From Candidatus Sulfotelmatobacter sp. (GTDB lineage: Bacteria; Acidobacteriota; Terriglobia; Terriglobales; Acidobacteriaceae), in the NCBI GenBank assembly GCA_030041215.1, contig JASHOH010000070.1:1-40649 (forward strand): DNA of 40,649 nucleotides, written 5' to 3'. Positions 8,092-16,633 of the stretch are shown here, piece by piece. A program made the position numbers and the translations under genes. The notes beneath the pieces were generated by a model. It was not told the DNA's origin and ran no database searches. It saw only the letters and a list, made by a program, of their open reading frames with translations. How positions within the stretch are numbered: the stretch's first letter is position 1; each line of letters starts with the position of its first letter.

Positions 8092-9402
8092 TTAGCGGCC
8101 GCCGTGGCCTCCGCCGCCACCGCCTCCCCCACCGCTGTGTCCAGAAGACCCGCCGGTATGGGCGCCGCTGGATCCACCGGAATGTGCCGCCCCGAATCCG
8201 CCGCTATGACCTGAGCTTGCCGAGAATTGCGGCGCGCCATGCAATTGCGCCGACCCATGCTTTTCTACTTGGGAATTGAGATGGCCCAAGCTTCCGTAAG
8301 AGCCGCGCGGAATTCCTAATCCCGCCGAGCCGGCGTGAATGGTCGTTTGCGAAGCAGGAATAGAGGTCACCGGTCCGCCTTTGCCAACTACAACCGTATT
8401 CACGGTACCTGTGGGCGTGACCGGAACGTGGAATGTGGCCGCCGCGCCGACGTAATGCAATCCGCCGTGCCATGTGCCCCAGCCGCCCGGTTGCCATCCC
8501 CAGCCATAGCCGGGAACGAAGTTCCAGGTTCCGTAGTAGTAAGGCAGCCAGCCCCAGGGATAGGCAGACGCCCACAGAAATCCCAGGCCCGGATACCAGG
8601 ACCACGCGCCGTCCATAAATGGATCCCAGCCATAGCCCGCGAAGTATGGCTGCCAGAGCATGCCATAGCCGGGAACGTTGGTGTAGTTGCCGTAGTAGCC
8701 GAGATCGCTGTAGCCGTAACCGTATGGCGTATTGTTGTTTTTGGCGTACTGATCATGGTAGCCGATCGCCTGCTGATCCCATTCGTCGTAAGGATCGCTT
8801 TCAAGGATCCGGGCTGCGGTGGCGTTGTCGTTATTCTGCACATCGAAGCTGACCATCTTATTCTTTTCGACTTTGACCGTGCCTGATGGCCCCGCTACTT
8901 CGATTTCATTCTTGAAGCTGGCAATCTCGGCAGTGCTCGACGAAGTTGAGGCACGAAAATGCGCAGGCTGCGTGAGCGTAACTTTCTCCTGCGAGAAATT
9001 CAGCGTGAACTCATCGCCGCTCTTGCCGATCCAGTTGACGTAGGCTTTACCCTCAACCAGATTGACAGTGGAGATGCGCTTTCCGTCGTCGTTCGCGCCC
9101 AAAGTGCTGAACTCGACTGTGGAGCCGGGAGTAAGGCGGAGCGTGCTGCCGTCTTCGAATTCGATTTCGGCGCGGCCATTGTCGAGCGTGCGCAACTGAG
9201 TTCCCTGGGTGATTGGAAGATTGGTGAATGCGCTCTCGAAGCCAAGCCCGGAGTTCTTATTGATCTGAACCGTGCCCTGCACGTCGCTCAAGCGGACGAT
9301 GCGGACTTGCGATTCGGCAATGGCGGGCAGCGCAAAAAGCGTAGTGACTAGAGCTGTCCCCAAGACCAAACGAAGAATGGAGCGAAGTCGTGGATTGAAC
9401 AT
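8092..9402 (-). CDS. FecR-domain exported protein with Trp/Tyr/Gly-rich region and glycine-rich tail
   Basis: 436 residues in four parts. The signal peptide is at residues 1-29 (ends LFALPAIAES). A FecR-type beta domain follows (VRIVRLSDVQGTVQIN ... FEDGSTLRLTPGSTVEFSTL, about 32-110, then a second half to about 190). The middle (about 215-330) is packed with Trp, Tyr, Pro and Gly, for example PGYGMLWQPYFAGYGW and YPWGWLPYYYGTWNFVPGYG. The tail is Ser/His/Gly-rich and ends in nine consecutive glycines and HGGR. Similar architectures are common in Acidobacteria and are usually left as FecR-domain proteins. Here FecR is not next to a sigma factor or TonB receptor, so classical iron signalling is unlikely. 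I infer a cell-surface or periplasmic structural role. It ends facing the Memo gene. Confidence 0.85.
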   Translation of the reverse strand: MFNPRLRSILRLVLGTALVTTLFALPAIAESQVRIVRLSDVQGTVQINKNSGLGFESAFTNLPITQGTQLRTLDNGRAEIEFEDGSTLRLTPGSTVEFSTLGANDDGKRISTVNLVEGKAYVNWIGKSGDEFTLNFSQEKVTLTQPAHFRASTSSSTAEIASFKNEIEVAGPSGTVKVEKNKMVSFDVQNNDNATAARILESDPYDEWDQQAIGYHDQYAKNNNTPYGYGYSDLGYYGNYTNVPGYGMLWQPYFAGYGWDPFMDGAWSWYPGLGFLWASAYPWGWLPYYYGTWNFVPGYGWGWQPGGWGTWHGGLHYVGAAATFHVPVTPTGTVNTVVVGKGGPVTSIPASQTTIHAGSAGLGIPRGSYGSLGHLNSQVEKHGSAQLHGAPQFSASSGHSGGFGAAHSGGSSGAHTGGSSGHSGGGGGGGGGHGGR

Positions 9403-9485
9403 AGAGCACCCCTCGATTGCCCTATCTCTAACATTATTAGAACACGGATCGGCTGGGGAGGGTTACTTCAAAGTTGTCAGATCCG

Positions 9486-10208
9486 TCAGCGGGCAGCCGC
9501 GTTGCCCATATCGATCAATGCCTTTGCGCGCGCCCGGACCACGTTTATGACTGAATTATCGTCGACGATCTCCCGCAGAACTGGCTCGATGCTGTGGATT
9601 TCGGCCAGTTCGTCGTTTTTGGCCTGATCTTCCATGCGCTTGAGCTCATCATCAAGCGCGAGCTTTTGATAGCGATGGTAGTAGGCCAGGCGGTGGCCGT
9701 AATCCCGAGTAGCGGCGATCTGCTGAAAAATCGTTGTCAACTGCCCCACTGGCTTGAGGTTGGAGTAGTTGTAGCGGACGGTGCTGGAGCGTTGTGCGTC
9801 GCTGTAGCTCAACTCTTTTGTGCCGATGAAGGCCAGCTTGCTGTTGCCGGAATCGACTTTGCCCGTGAAGAACTTCGCCTGCTTCGCCCAGTCGAAGATT
9901 CGCTGGCGGTTTGCCGCCGATATTTCGAAATCTGAGCGGTAGTTTTCGAGATCGGAATCCGCATCGACGGAGCAAGTGCATTCGTAGCGCGCGCGGCCGT
10001 CGGCAGCGACGGTTATTGAATAACGTGGAGGATTCGATTGCGGGAAATCCAGGGAGAAGGTGATTGTGGGTGAGGAACTCGCATTGGCTGCTGAGGATTG
10101 TTGCGCAATAGACTCCACAATCCCGAGCAGGATGACTAGAACCGTAATTCCCGCTCTCAGAGCGGCCGGACAGCTAAGGGCGGCTGTCCCTACAAGGATC
10201 CTGGTCAC
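9486..10208 (-). CDS. Small exported protein of unknown function, coupled to ruvC
   Basis: I start this at GTG 10208, which overlaps the ruvC stop as GTGA, a classic coupled start; an in-frame ATG at 10259 would overlap ruvC by 55 bases. The product (240 residues) has a hydrophobic segment GITVLVILLGIVESIAQQ reading as a signal peptide. Then comes a beta-rich domain (TITFSLDFPQSNPPRYSITV, ADGRARYECTC with a Cys-x-Cys pair) and an alpha-helical second half with charged helices (LALDDELKRMEDQAKNDELA). I do not recognise a named family. Codons just after the start are contributed by a dispersed hairpin repeat (10161-10194), so the N-region may have been remade by repeat insertion. Confidence 0.7.
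   Translation of the reverse strand: MTRILVGTAALSCPAALRAGITVLVILLGIVESIAQQSSAANASSSPTITFSLDFPQSNPPRYSITVAADGRARYECTCSVDADSDLENYRSDFEISAANRQRIFDWAKQAKFFTGKVDSGNSKLAFIGTKELSYSDAQRSSTVRYNYSNLKPVGQLTTIFQQIAATRDYGHRLAYYHRYQKLALDDELKRMEDQAKNDELAEIHSIEPVLREIVDDNSVINVVRARAKALIDMGNAAAR
10161..10194. repeat. Dispersed hairpin repeat, family B, copy 1
   Basis: Reads AGCGGCCGGACAGC, a short spacer, then GGCTGTCCCTACA. The arms GGACAGC and GCTGTCC pair perfectly. The second copy is at 35377-35406 (AGCGGGGACAGCC ... GGTTGTCCCTACA). This copy lies inside the 5' coding part of the exported-protein gene. Confidence 0.7.
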
Positions 10209-10708
10209 CGCACAGCCACCTTTTGCTTTTGCAGCGTTTCCAGTGTGTGGAGATGGCATATGGCAATCGCCAGCGCGTCGGATGCGTCCATCGGTTCCGG
10301 CGGTTCGGGCATTCGCAATAAGCGTGTCACCATCTGCTGCACTTGTTCTTTTTCGGCACGGCCATAGCCGACCACAGATGATTTGATGCTGAGCGGAGAA
10401 TACTCGGCGACTTCTAATCCCGCCGCCGCTGCCGCCAGCATGGCTACGCCTCGCACCTGGCCGAGCTTCAGGGCCGACTTCACGTTAACTGCATAGAAGA
10501 TTTCTTCGATCGCCACCTCGTGCGGACGATGCTGTTCGATGAGGGCTCCGAGGCCGTCATAAATGCGCGCCAGACGGCGGGCCAGCGGCTCGCGGGGCGA
10601 CAGGCGGATTGCGCCGCAGCTCAGGCAGACCAATTCTCGCGCGGGACGCATCTCGACCACACCGTAGCCGGTGTACTCCCCGCCGCAGTCGATACCGAGG
10701 ACTCGCAT
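10205..10708 (-). CDS. ruvC: Holliday junction endodeoxyribonuclease RuvC
   Basis: Starting at ATG 10708 gives 167 residues beginning MRVLGIDCGGEYTGYGVVE, in line with the family start (MxILGIDPG). The four acidic catalytic positions are visible: Asp in GIDCG, Glu in VAIEEIFYAVN, and the pair in PMDASDALAIAICH. The Pro of GIDPG is Cys here. RuvC works with RuvAB to resolve Holliday junctions by paired nicks. The ORF could run 21 codons further upstream, but those residues have no family counterpart. Neither ruvA nor ruvB is adjacent; instead the downstream partner is an exported protein with a GTGA overlap. Confidence 0.95.
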   Translation of the reverse strand: MRVLGIDCGGEYTGYGVVEMRPARELVCLSCGAIRLSPREPLARRLARIYDGLGALIEQHRPHEVAIEEIFYAVNVKSALKLGQVRGVAMLAAAAAGLEVAEYSPLSIKSSVVGYGRAEKEQVQQMVTRLLRMPEPPEPMDASDALAIAICHLHTLETLQKQKVAVR

Positions 10709-10871
10709 GTGAGTGCAGTTTAGCGCGGAAGCTCTCCATAGCCTAGAACCTGTCCCCATCTCATAAATCATTTTTCTGGATGAGGGCGCTTTTCCTCAGG
10801 CTAAAGCTCTCGTTTTTTCAAGCCGTGCCTTTTCAAAACCCTCTATGGAAGCGCTGCGCCACCCAAAAGCC

Positions 10872-10890
10872 GAGTTTTTCAACAGCCTGC
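10872..10890. mobile_element. Possible terminal remnant of a transposon or MITE
   Basis: The bases GAGTTTTTCAACAGCCTGC resemble a terminal sequence I recall at the ends of many transposase-bearing or MITE-like elements in environmental bacteria. The upstream 70 bases have similar T-rich runs (TTTTTTCAAG, TTTTCAAAAC). There is no transposase. It lies in the spacer between divergent ruvC and the phosphofructokinase gene. Low confidence. Confidence 0.3.
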
Positions 10891-11010
10891 CAGGCTAATG
10901 GTAACCTTAATTATTCACACGACGAAATGACCTCGCGCCGCGGAGGACCTAACGAGAACCGTCCACTGCAGTGCATCGCCGCGATCTGAATCTGCAAGGA
11001 GAGCTGAGTC

Positions 11011-12081
11011 ATGAAGATCGGCATGCTGACCGGCGGTGGGGATTGCCCCGGCCTCAACGCTGTCATTCGCGCCATTGTCCGCAAAGGCACGTTTACTTAT
11101 GAAGACGAATTCGTGGGTTTTCTCGAGGGCTGGCGCGGCTTGATGGAAAACATGAGCATGCCGCTCGATCTGGACTCGGTGGCCGGCATTCTGCCGCGCG
11201 GTGGTACGATCCTGCGCACTTCACGAACGAATCCTGCCAAGCGTCCCGATGGCATCGAGCGCTGCATCGCAACCCTGGAGAAGAACCAAATCCAGGCGCT
11301 CATCGCGATCGGCGGGGACGATACGCTCTCTGTCGCGCAAAAGCTGCATGAACGAGGCATCCGGGTGGTTGGCATTCCAAAGACGATCGACAACGACCTT
11401 GGCGGCACCGACTATACTTTTGGATTCGACACTGCCTGCAACATCGTTTGCGAGGCCCTTGATCGCGTGCATACGACAGCGGAAGCGCACAATCGCGTGA
11501 TGGTGGTGGAAGTCATGGGGCGCGACGCAGGGTGGATCGCGGTTTACAGCGGCATCGGCGGAGGAGCGGATGTGATCCTAATTCCCGAGCGTCCGTTCGA
11601 TGTCGAAAAAGTTGCCGACTCCATCCGCCAGCGCCATGAGCGCGGACGTTATTTTTCGATTATCGTGGTCGCGGAAGGCGCGAGGTTTTCTTCCGATCCG
11701 GGCCAGGGAGCTCCCATTCTGCAAGACATGGGCAAGGACGAATTTGGCCATGCCAAGCTCGGCGGCATTGCCAATATTCTGGCCCGTGAAATCGAGAAGC
11801 GCACCGGATACGAAACCCGCGCCGTCGTTCTTGGCCACATTCAGCGCGGAGGTTCTCCCAGCGCGTTTGATCGTGTGCTGGCCACGCGTTATGGGCTGGG
11901 CGCAATCGATATGGTGCATCGCGGCGAGTTCGGATCGATGGCTGCTTTGCGCGCAAACAAGATCGTTTCCATTCCTCTGACGGAAGCTGTTTCGCGCAAC
12001 CGCGTGGTGGATGATGACGTGATTCAGATGATGGAGGGATTGTTCGAAAAGCTGGACAACAAGCAGGTGGTAGGGAAATGA
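11011..12081 (+). CDS. 6-phosphofructokinase, probably pyrophosphate-dependent
   Basis: 356 residues with the PFK-A fold signatures: MLTGGGDCPGLNAVIRAIV, IGGDDTLSVAQ, PKTIDNDLGGTDYTFGFD, VVEVMGRDAGWIA and GHIQRGGSPSAFDRVLATR. Two positions decide the phosphoryl donor. Where ATP-dependent enzymes have Gly-Gly-Asp-Gly and Pro-Gly-Thr-Ile-Asp, this one has GGDD (Asp104) and PKTID (Lys124). Both substitutions are the textbook marks of PPi-dependent enzymes, so it probably makes fructose 1,6-bisphosphate reversibly from pyrophosphate. AAGGAGAG sits about ten bases before the ATG. It is a single gene, divergent from ruvC. Cofactor use remains to be tested because intermediate types exist. Confidence 0.92.
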   Translation: MKIGMLTGGGDCPGLNAVIRAIVRKGTFTYEDEFVGFLEGWRGLMENMSMPLDLDSVAGILPRGGTILRTSRTNPAKRPDGIERCIATLEKNQIQALIAIGGDDTLSVAQKLHERGIRVVGIPKTIDNDLGGTDYTFGFDTACNIVCEALDRVHTTAEAHNRVMVVEVMGRDAGWIAVYSGIGGGADVILIPERPFDVEKVADSIRQRHERGRYFSIIVVAEGARFSSDPGQGAPILQDMGKDEFGHAKLGGIANILAREIEKRTGYETRAVVLGHIQRGGSPSAFDRVLATRYGLGAIDMVHRGEFGSMAALRANKIVSIPLTEAVSRNRVVDDDVIQMMEGLFEKLDNKQVVGK

Positions 12082-12116
12082 CGCAATTTTGTTGGCATAA
12101 TTTTCTTGGCGGCGAC

Positions 12117-12968
12117 TCACTTTCCAAACAAGAACCGTAAGGCCTCCGGAAAGCGCTCAGCCCACGCGCTCTCGCTGTGCGTAGCACCCTCCTGGATGAC
12201 GACCTTTAGGCGCTTCTCGCTCAGCACTGCGCGGCGCATGATTGCGGCAAGCTCGCGGACATCGTCTACTACCGTTTGGCTGCGCTCTGCATTGGAAGCT
12301 TCCGACGTTCCGACTCCGAGGAAAATTCTTTCTGGCCAGATTCTGACTTTTCGGCTCTCTTTGATCAACTGCCTGGCCGAAACCCAAAGCGACGGGCTTT
12401 CGAGCAGCAGCTTACCGAATGCTCCCGGACGCACGATCACGGTATATAGCGCAATTAGCGCTCCCAGTGAGGATCCACCGAGGCCAATATTTTCGGGATC
12501 GGTTATAACGCGATAATTGTTCTGCACGAACGGCATCACTTCCTGCATCAGAAAATCGGGATAGCGCCGCCCCTGGGCGCGTAACATCATCGGATTCACG
12601 GACCGATGAGGCGTATATTCGCGCATGCGGTCTTTGCCCATGTTATCGATGCCGACGATAATCATTGGCGGAATCGAGCCTTCGCGAATCAGGCGGTCTG
12701 CTGTTTCGTCGACTTGCCACTCGACTCCGCCAAATGCCGTGGACGCCTCGAACAGATTCTGGCCGTCATTCAGATATAAAACTGGGTAATCTCGGCCTTG
12801 ATTGGCCGCGTCGTCGTATCCCGGCGGCAGCCAGATGCGAAGAAAGCGCGTGTTGCGAAATATACGGCTGCGGAAGTTGTGAAGACGGAGATCTCCGGTG
12901 GCTCCTGTAGCACGCACGAATTCCTGCTGAGCGGCGCTGTTGCTTTCAACTGTCAGGATTTTTGCCAT
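12117..12968 (-). CDS. Alpha/beta-hydrolase, putative esterase (esterase D/Fes-like)
   Basis: 283 residues. The layout matches the 'putative esterase' alpha/beta-hydrolases: LRIWLPPGYDD, YPVLYLNDGQNLFE, IPPMIIVGIDN (oxyanion side), the nucleophile elbow IGLGGSSLGALIAL (GxSxG) and the terminal His in EGATHSESAWAERFPEALRFL. No signal peptide is visible, so it is probably cytosolic. Relatives hydrolyse carbohydrate acetyl or feruloyl esters, S-formylglutathione or siderophore esters, and the sequence alone does not choose among these. It ends facing the phosphofructokinase gene. Upstream lies a family A hairpin repeat and then the end of the minus-strand lipid cluster, so it could be read through from that operon. 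Confidence 0.85.
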   Translation of the reverse strand: MAKILTVESNSAAQQEFVRATGATGDLRLHNFRSRIFRNTRFLRIWLPPGYDDAANQGRDYPVLYLNDGQNLFEASTAFGGVEWQVDETADRLIREGSIPPMIIVGIDNMGKDRMREYTPHRSVNPMMLRAQGRRYPDFLMQEVMPFVQNNYRVITDPENIGLGGSSLGALIALYTVIVRPGAFGKLLLESPSLWVSARQLIKESRKVRIWPERIFLGVGTSEASNAERSQTVVDDVRELAAIMRRAVLSEKRLKVVIQEGATHSESAWAERFPEALRFLFGK

Positions 12969-13000
12969 CAGAACTCTATTCGCACTGAGCTGTATAGCAG

Positions 13001-13042
13001 CGTAGGGTCCCTCCGGGAGCTATCGCTCCCGTCGGGATGACA
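13001..13042. repeat. Dispersed hairpin repeat, family A, copy 2
   Basis: Same flanks as copy 1: CGTAGGGTCCCT, stem CGGGAGC-TATC-GCTCCCG, then TCGGGATGACA. It lies between the VKOR stop and the esterase start on the minus strand, where it could act as an RNA-stabilising or attenuating hairpin. Confidence 0.8.
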
Positions 13043-13060
13043 CCATGATGAGCCCATGCA

Positions 13061-13543
13061 TCAGTCTGCTGCTTTAACTCGTTGCTGAGTGGCGGCCCGC
13101 GCTTTCAGCACCGCCGCCAGTACTGTGATCGCGGCGATTAGGACCAGCGAACTCAAACATAAGATGCACCATGTACCCAGAACGAATCCTTCGATGTATG
13201 TCAGATAGAGCGCAAAAACCAGACCGAGTCCGGTGGCCAGGAGCAATCGCAGCGGGGTTGCAGGCCGCGACCGGTAAACTGTTGCCAATAGCAGCAATGT
13301 GGCGTATCCGATAACCCCGATTGCTGCGACCGGAATTCCCATTATTGTCGACCACTCGCTGCGATTGACGATGTCGCAGTTGAATTTTTCCCCAACGTCA
13401 CAGAAATGTGTTGTTGATTTGGCGTAGTGCCGCTGGAGGGAGATCGCGGAGACTAGTACTCCCGCAAGCGCGAGGACTGCGATGAACGTGAACAGAACAC
13501 GATTCTCTTTGGTGGATGAGTTTGCGCTCACGGCAGGCTGCAT
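13061..13543 (-). CDS. Vitamin K epoxide reductase family protein (VKOR)
   Basis: 160 residues with about four membrane segments. The four redox cysteines are in place: Cys48 and Cys56 in FCDVGEKFNCDIVNRSEW (loop pair, with the conserved Ser62 after it) and Cys126/Cys129 in WCILC (the active CxxC in the last helix bundle). Bacterial VKORs do the work of DsbB: they reoxidise a thioredoxin-like partner and pass electrons to quinone, driving disulfide formation outside the cytoplasm. The partner is the immediately upstream gene, whose end overlaps this start by 16 bases, so the two are translationally coupled. In some bacteria the same two domains are fused. Confidence 0.93.
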   Translation of the reverse strand: MQPAVSANSSTKENRVLFTFIAVLALAGVLVSAISLQRHYAKSTTHFCDVGEKFNCDIVNRSEWSTIMGIPVAAIGVIGYATLLLLATVYRSRPATPLRLLLATGLGLVFALYLTYIEGFVLGTWCILCLSSLVLIAAITVLAAVLKARAATQQRVKAAD

Positions 13544-13956
13544 CCGGTTTTGTCACTCAATTCTTGCAGCGGAAAGACGGCCTCGACCAGTGGGGCGCCT
13601 GACCCAAACTGCCATGACGGGAAGTGCTGCACATTGGCGGCTTTGCACGCGGGCGTCATTTCGCGAGTACCTTTGACCGCGCACTCGACGTAATTCACGT
13701 AGCGGAACGACCTGCCGAACTCTTCCTTCTGTTCGGCGCAGTGCGGGCACCAGTAAGCTCCGTACATCTTGACGCCCTTTGACGAGAGGCACTTCGCAAA
13801 ATCGTCGTAGCGATGACTGCTGTAGTACCACCAGTCGCCGTACGCGATAACGGCCACTGCAACAATTACAGCCCAGATGAAATGCTTGCGCGACAGCGAA
13901 ATTTTCTCCGGTTCAGCTACCCGCGCCTGCTGGCGTTTTCTGCGCTCTTCCGACAT
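13528..13956 (-). CDS. Membrane-anchored thioredoxin-like protein, VKOR partner
   Basis: 142 residues: a charged cytosolic N terminus, one membrane anchor (HFIWAVIVAVAVIAYGDWWYY, about 25-45), then a short thioredoxin-like domain. It carries the active site YWCPHCAEQKEEF (Cys70-Pro-His-Cys73, the DsbA-type dipeptide) and the cis-proline loop HFPSWQF. Extra cysteines (56, 92, 104) may form structural disulfides. This matches the thioredoxin half of VKOR-Trx fusions. By family logic it takes electrons from substrate cysteines in the periplasm and is recycled by the VKOR encoded next. It is the ninth gene of the minus-strand run that begins with the acyl reductase, so it may be co-expressed with the lipid genes. 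Confidence 0.9.
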   Translation of the reverse strand: MSEERRKRQQARVAEPEKISLSRKHFIWAVIVAVAVIAYGDWWYYSSHRYDDFAKCLSSKGVKMYGAYWCPHCAEQKEEFGRSFRYVNYVECAVKGTREMTPACKAANVQHFPSWQFGSGAPLVEAVFPLQELSDKTGCSLP

Positions 13957-13976
13957 GGCTTCCTTATATCACGCGC

Positions 13977-14912
13977 TCAAGCCACCACGTCTAACGCGCC
14001 GGGCAGCACGTCCAGCTGTTCGCAATGCAAAGTGAGCACTTCGCCATCCACCATCACGTCTACCGGAGCATCGAGATCGAACTGAACCCGCTTCACCGCT
14101 TTGCGTTCTGCAAGCGGGTGCTCGATGTGCGTGCCGTCATACAGTCGCGGAAGAGTCTTGATGAGCCCCAGGCGGCCGATCGGTCCCCAGCGCACGTATT
14201 CGATCATTCCGCTGTTCACTTCCGCTTTGGGAGCGATCATCATGGTGCCGCCGGTGAATTTGCTGTTGCTGAAGGTTAGGAAAAGGCAGCGTCTGCGGTC
14301 GAAATCTTTTTCGCCGTTTACCCGCACGGGGAATGCGCGCCTGTGCAAACGCGCCAGGGCGAGAAAAATGGAAATAACGTATCCAAGCTCGCCTCGACTG
14401 CTGAACCGCCGGGTGCGCAGGGTGGCTACATCTGCCGCGAAGCCGACACTCAACAAATTGATGTAGTGGATGACGCCTTCGCGATGCCGCAACCGCAGCA
14501 CGTCGCATGGCTGCCTGCGGCCTGCAATCAGCGATTCGATGGCGTGCTCGACACCGCGCTCGCTGAAATCGCGGAGGAAGGAATTGCCCGTGCCCAGCGG
14601 GAGGAAACCTAATGTGGGGCGATCGCCGTCGGCCGCCTTGGAGGCTCCGAGATCTCTTCCTGCTTCCGGAAACAAGCCATTCACCACTTCATACGAAGTC
14701 CCATCGCCGCCGACGGCGATGAATTTCCGCCGTCCGCTCGCGTATGCTTCGCGCGCAATGCGTGTCGCATCTTCGGCACGCTGGGTCTCGATCGTATCAA
14801 TGGCAACGCCGCCTACGCGCAGGCGCTCGAGCACTGCACTCAGCAGTTTGCGGCACTTTCCACCTCCAGCCGCTGGATTCACAATGGCAAGGTACGGCTG
14901 CGATGCGCTCAC
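13977..14912 (-). CDS. Diacylglycerol kinase-type lipid kinase (DagK/YegS family)
   Basis: 311 residues. The catalytic domain shows [17 protein letters not shown], the nucleotide loop [16 protein letters not shown] (GGDGT at 68-72) and [14 protein letters not shown]. The C-terminal beta-sandwich ends [21 protein letters not shown]. All are standard for DAGK_cat proteins that phosphorylate diacylglycerol, other lipid alcohols or sphingoid bases with ATP. Its start overlaps the stop of the upstream acyl-activating enzyme by four bases (ATGA), strong evidence for a shared transcript and a related pathway. In the lipid-cluster reading it would phosphorylate a glycerolipid or long-chain alcohol made by the upstream enzymes; this substrate is inference. 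Confidence 0.92.
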   Translation of the reverse strand: MSASQPYLAIVNPAAGGGKCRKLLSAVLERLRVGGVAIDTIETQRAEDATRIAREAYASGRRKFIAVGGDGTSYEVVNGLFPEAGRDLGASKAADGDRPTLGFLPLGTGNSFLRDFSERGVEHAIESLIAGRRQPCDVLRLRHREGVIHYINLLSVGFAADVATLRTRRFSSRGELGYVISIFLALARLHRRAFPVRVNGEKDFDRRRCLFLTFSNSKFTGGTMMIAPKAEVNSGMIEYVRWGPIGRLGLIKTLPRLYDGTHIEHPLAERKAVKRVQFDLDAPVDVMVDGEVLTLHCEQLDVLPGALDVVA

Positions 14913-16618
14913 AGACCCACCACCGCGCCCCGCTCCACGGTTTTCCTCATCTCTTCCGCCAGCGCATCCCGTTTGATCTTCATGGAAGCGGTACGCGGAA
15001 AATCTCTCTGCCAGATCAGATATCCGCCGACGCGCTTGAAATCAGGAAGCTTCCGGTTGCGGGCGATGATCTCTTCGAGCAATTTGCTGTCGAAGCGCTG
15101 ATTGTTCTCCAGCCGCAGCGCCATCACCAGCATTTCCCGCCCCAGCACTTTTTGTGGCCACACGAAGTTCGCTGCGAAAACGCAGTATTCTTTCACCGGA
15201 AGGCCGTCGAACACGGTCTCGATGTCTTCGGGATAAATATTCTTGCCGCCTTCGGTGACGATCATATTTTTCTTGCGCCCGAAAAGCTGTAAGTGCCCGT
15301 GCTTTTCGAAGCGACCGAGATCGCCCGTCAGCAGCCAGCCGTCGAGGATGGTTTGCAGCGTCAGCTCGGGATCATCCAGGTAATGCGACATTACCGTCTT
15401 GCTGCGTGCCGCAAGCTCGCCGATTCCTTCCTCGTTCGGATTCAGTATGCGCAATTCGACGCCGGGCAGCGGTTTGCCGACGGTATCTGCGCGAAACGGT
15501 TTCAGATCGTTCAATGTGAGCGCGGTTCCCGCTTCCGTCAAGCCGTATCCGTTTACTACAGGAATGCCCAGATCGTAGAAGAACTGCATGGTCGAAGGTT
15601 CCAAGAACGCTCCGCCTGTGATCAGCGCAAGCAGCTCGCCGCCAAATGCCCGATGCACTTGAGGAAGCAAGAACCGGCTAAGTTTGACGCGCGGCTTGCT
15701 GCGGGTAAACATTCGGTTGATCGCGATCATTCGATTGAGAAATGCGCGCTTCCATCCCGGCAGCTCATCGAATTTTGCGCGCAGACCTCGCTCCAGATTC
15801 TTGACGATCATCGGAACCAGCGAAACGTAGGTGATCCGATAGCGAACGAATGCATCGCGGACAAACTCCGGCCGCAGCGTCCGCAAGTGCACCACACACG
15901 CCCCGCAGACGAACGGACCGATGAATCCCACCATGAAATCGATCGCGTGATTTGTCGGCAGAATGCTCAAATAACGCACGCCCGGCCAGAATGGATACCA
16001 GGCCGTGAGGGCGCGGCATTGCTCGAGATAATTTTCGTGCGTCAGGACGCATCCTTTGGGGCGGCCGCCGGTTCCCGACGAATACACGATGCAAGCAACG
16101 TCTTCGCGCTGACGCATGACGAAATCCGGCGCGCCCTTGCGCTTGAAATCCTCCCAGCGAAAAGCGCCGGCGAGATCGGCTCGAACCGGAGCTTCCGTCA
16201 CCAGCACCAGCTTGGTCTTGATGTTCTGAAATTCCGGCGACTGCATGATGGCCCGCCAGATGTAGTATTCGACTATCAGAACCTTGGCTTTCGAATGCGC
16301 CAGTAGCGCGAGTTGTTCTGTCGCAGTCAGCTTGTAATCGAGAGGGACAAGCACGCCACCGCAGTAGAGAACCGCATATGCCGAAATCAGCCACTTCGAC
16401 TGATTGGTCATGAGGATAGCAGCGCGATCGCCCGGATCGAACTCGGCATCCTCGAGCGCTCGTGCGAGGGGCAGACTGATTTCCTTGAAGTCGGAATATG
16501 TGAGCCGGACTTTTTCGCGGTCGCGGTCGGCTTCGATCAGGCACGTCTCGCCAGCGTAACGGTCGAGCGCGTCGCGCAAAGCCGCTTGCAGGCAGCTATA
16601 TTTCTGGAGATCGAGCAT
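14909..16618 (-). CDS. AMP-dependent acyl-activating enzyme 1 (fatty acyl-CoA/ACP ligase-like)
   Basis: 569 residues of the ANL superfamily. Motifs in order: phosphate loop [17 protein letters not shown] (from 179), [57 protein letters not shown], and the C-terminal lysine in [15 protein letters not shown]. So both half-reactions, adenylation and thioester transfer, look intact. Substrate probably a long-chain acyl group (membrane-associated AMP-forming ligase type) loaded on CoA or on the ACP encoded just upstream; inference. Its end overlaps the lipid kinase start (ATGA). A palindromic element sits between it and the ACP gene. A second, quite different ANL enzyme lies four genes upstream, so the cluster activates two substrates or serves two acceptors. 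Confidence 0.9.
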   Translation of the reverse strand: MLDLQKYSCLQAALRDALDRYAGETCLIEADRDREKVRLTYSDFKEISLPLARALEDAEFDPGDRAAILMTNQSKWLISAYAVLYCGGVLVPLDYKLTATEQLALLAHSKAKVLIVEYYIWRAIMQSPEFQNIKTKLVLVTEAPVRADLAGAFRWEDFKRKGAPDFVMRQREDVACIVYSSGTGGRPKGCVLTHENYLEQCRALTAWYPFWPGVRYLSILPTNHAIDFMVGFIGPFVCGACVVHLRTLRPEFVRDAFVRYRITYVSLVPMIVKNLERGLRAKFDELPGWKRAFLNRMIAINRMFTRSKPRVKLSRFLLPQVHRAFGGELLALITGGAFLEPSTMQFFYDLGIPVVNGYGLTEAGTALTLNDLKPFRADTVGKPLPGVELRILNPNEEGIGELAARSKTVMSHYLDDPELTLQTILDGWLLTGDLGRFEKHGHLQLFGRKKNMIVTEGGKNIYPEDIETVFDGLPVKEYCVFAANFVWPQKVLGREMLVMALRLENNQRFDSKLLEEIIARNRKLPDFKRVGGYLIWQRDFPRTASMKIKRDALAEEMRKTVERGAVVGL

Positions 16619-16633
16619 TAAAAGGATATTTCA

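Noticed and set aside
10780-10989. A 69-residue frame in the ruvC-phosphofructokinase spacer
   Set aside because: It overlaps the transposon-end-like sequence and has no ribosome site or family resemblance.
15293-16306. A 337-residue open frame on the + strand opposite acyl-activating enzyme 1
   Set aside because: It lies entirely antisense to a gene with all ANL motifs, has an atypical composition and no ribosome site, and arises from the codon bias of the true frame.
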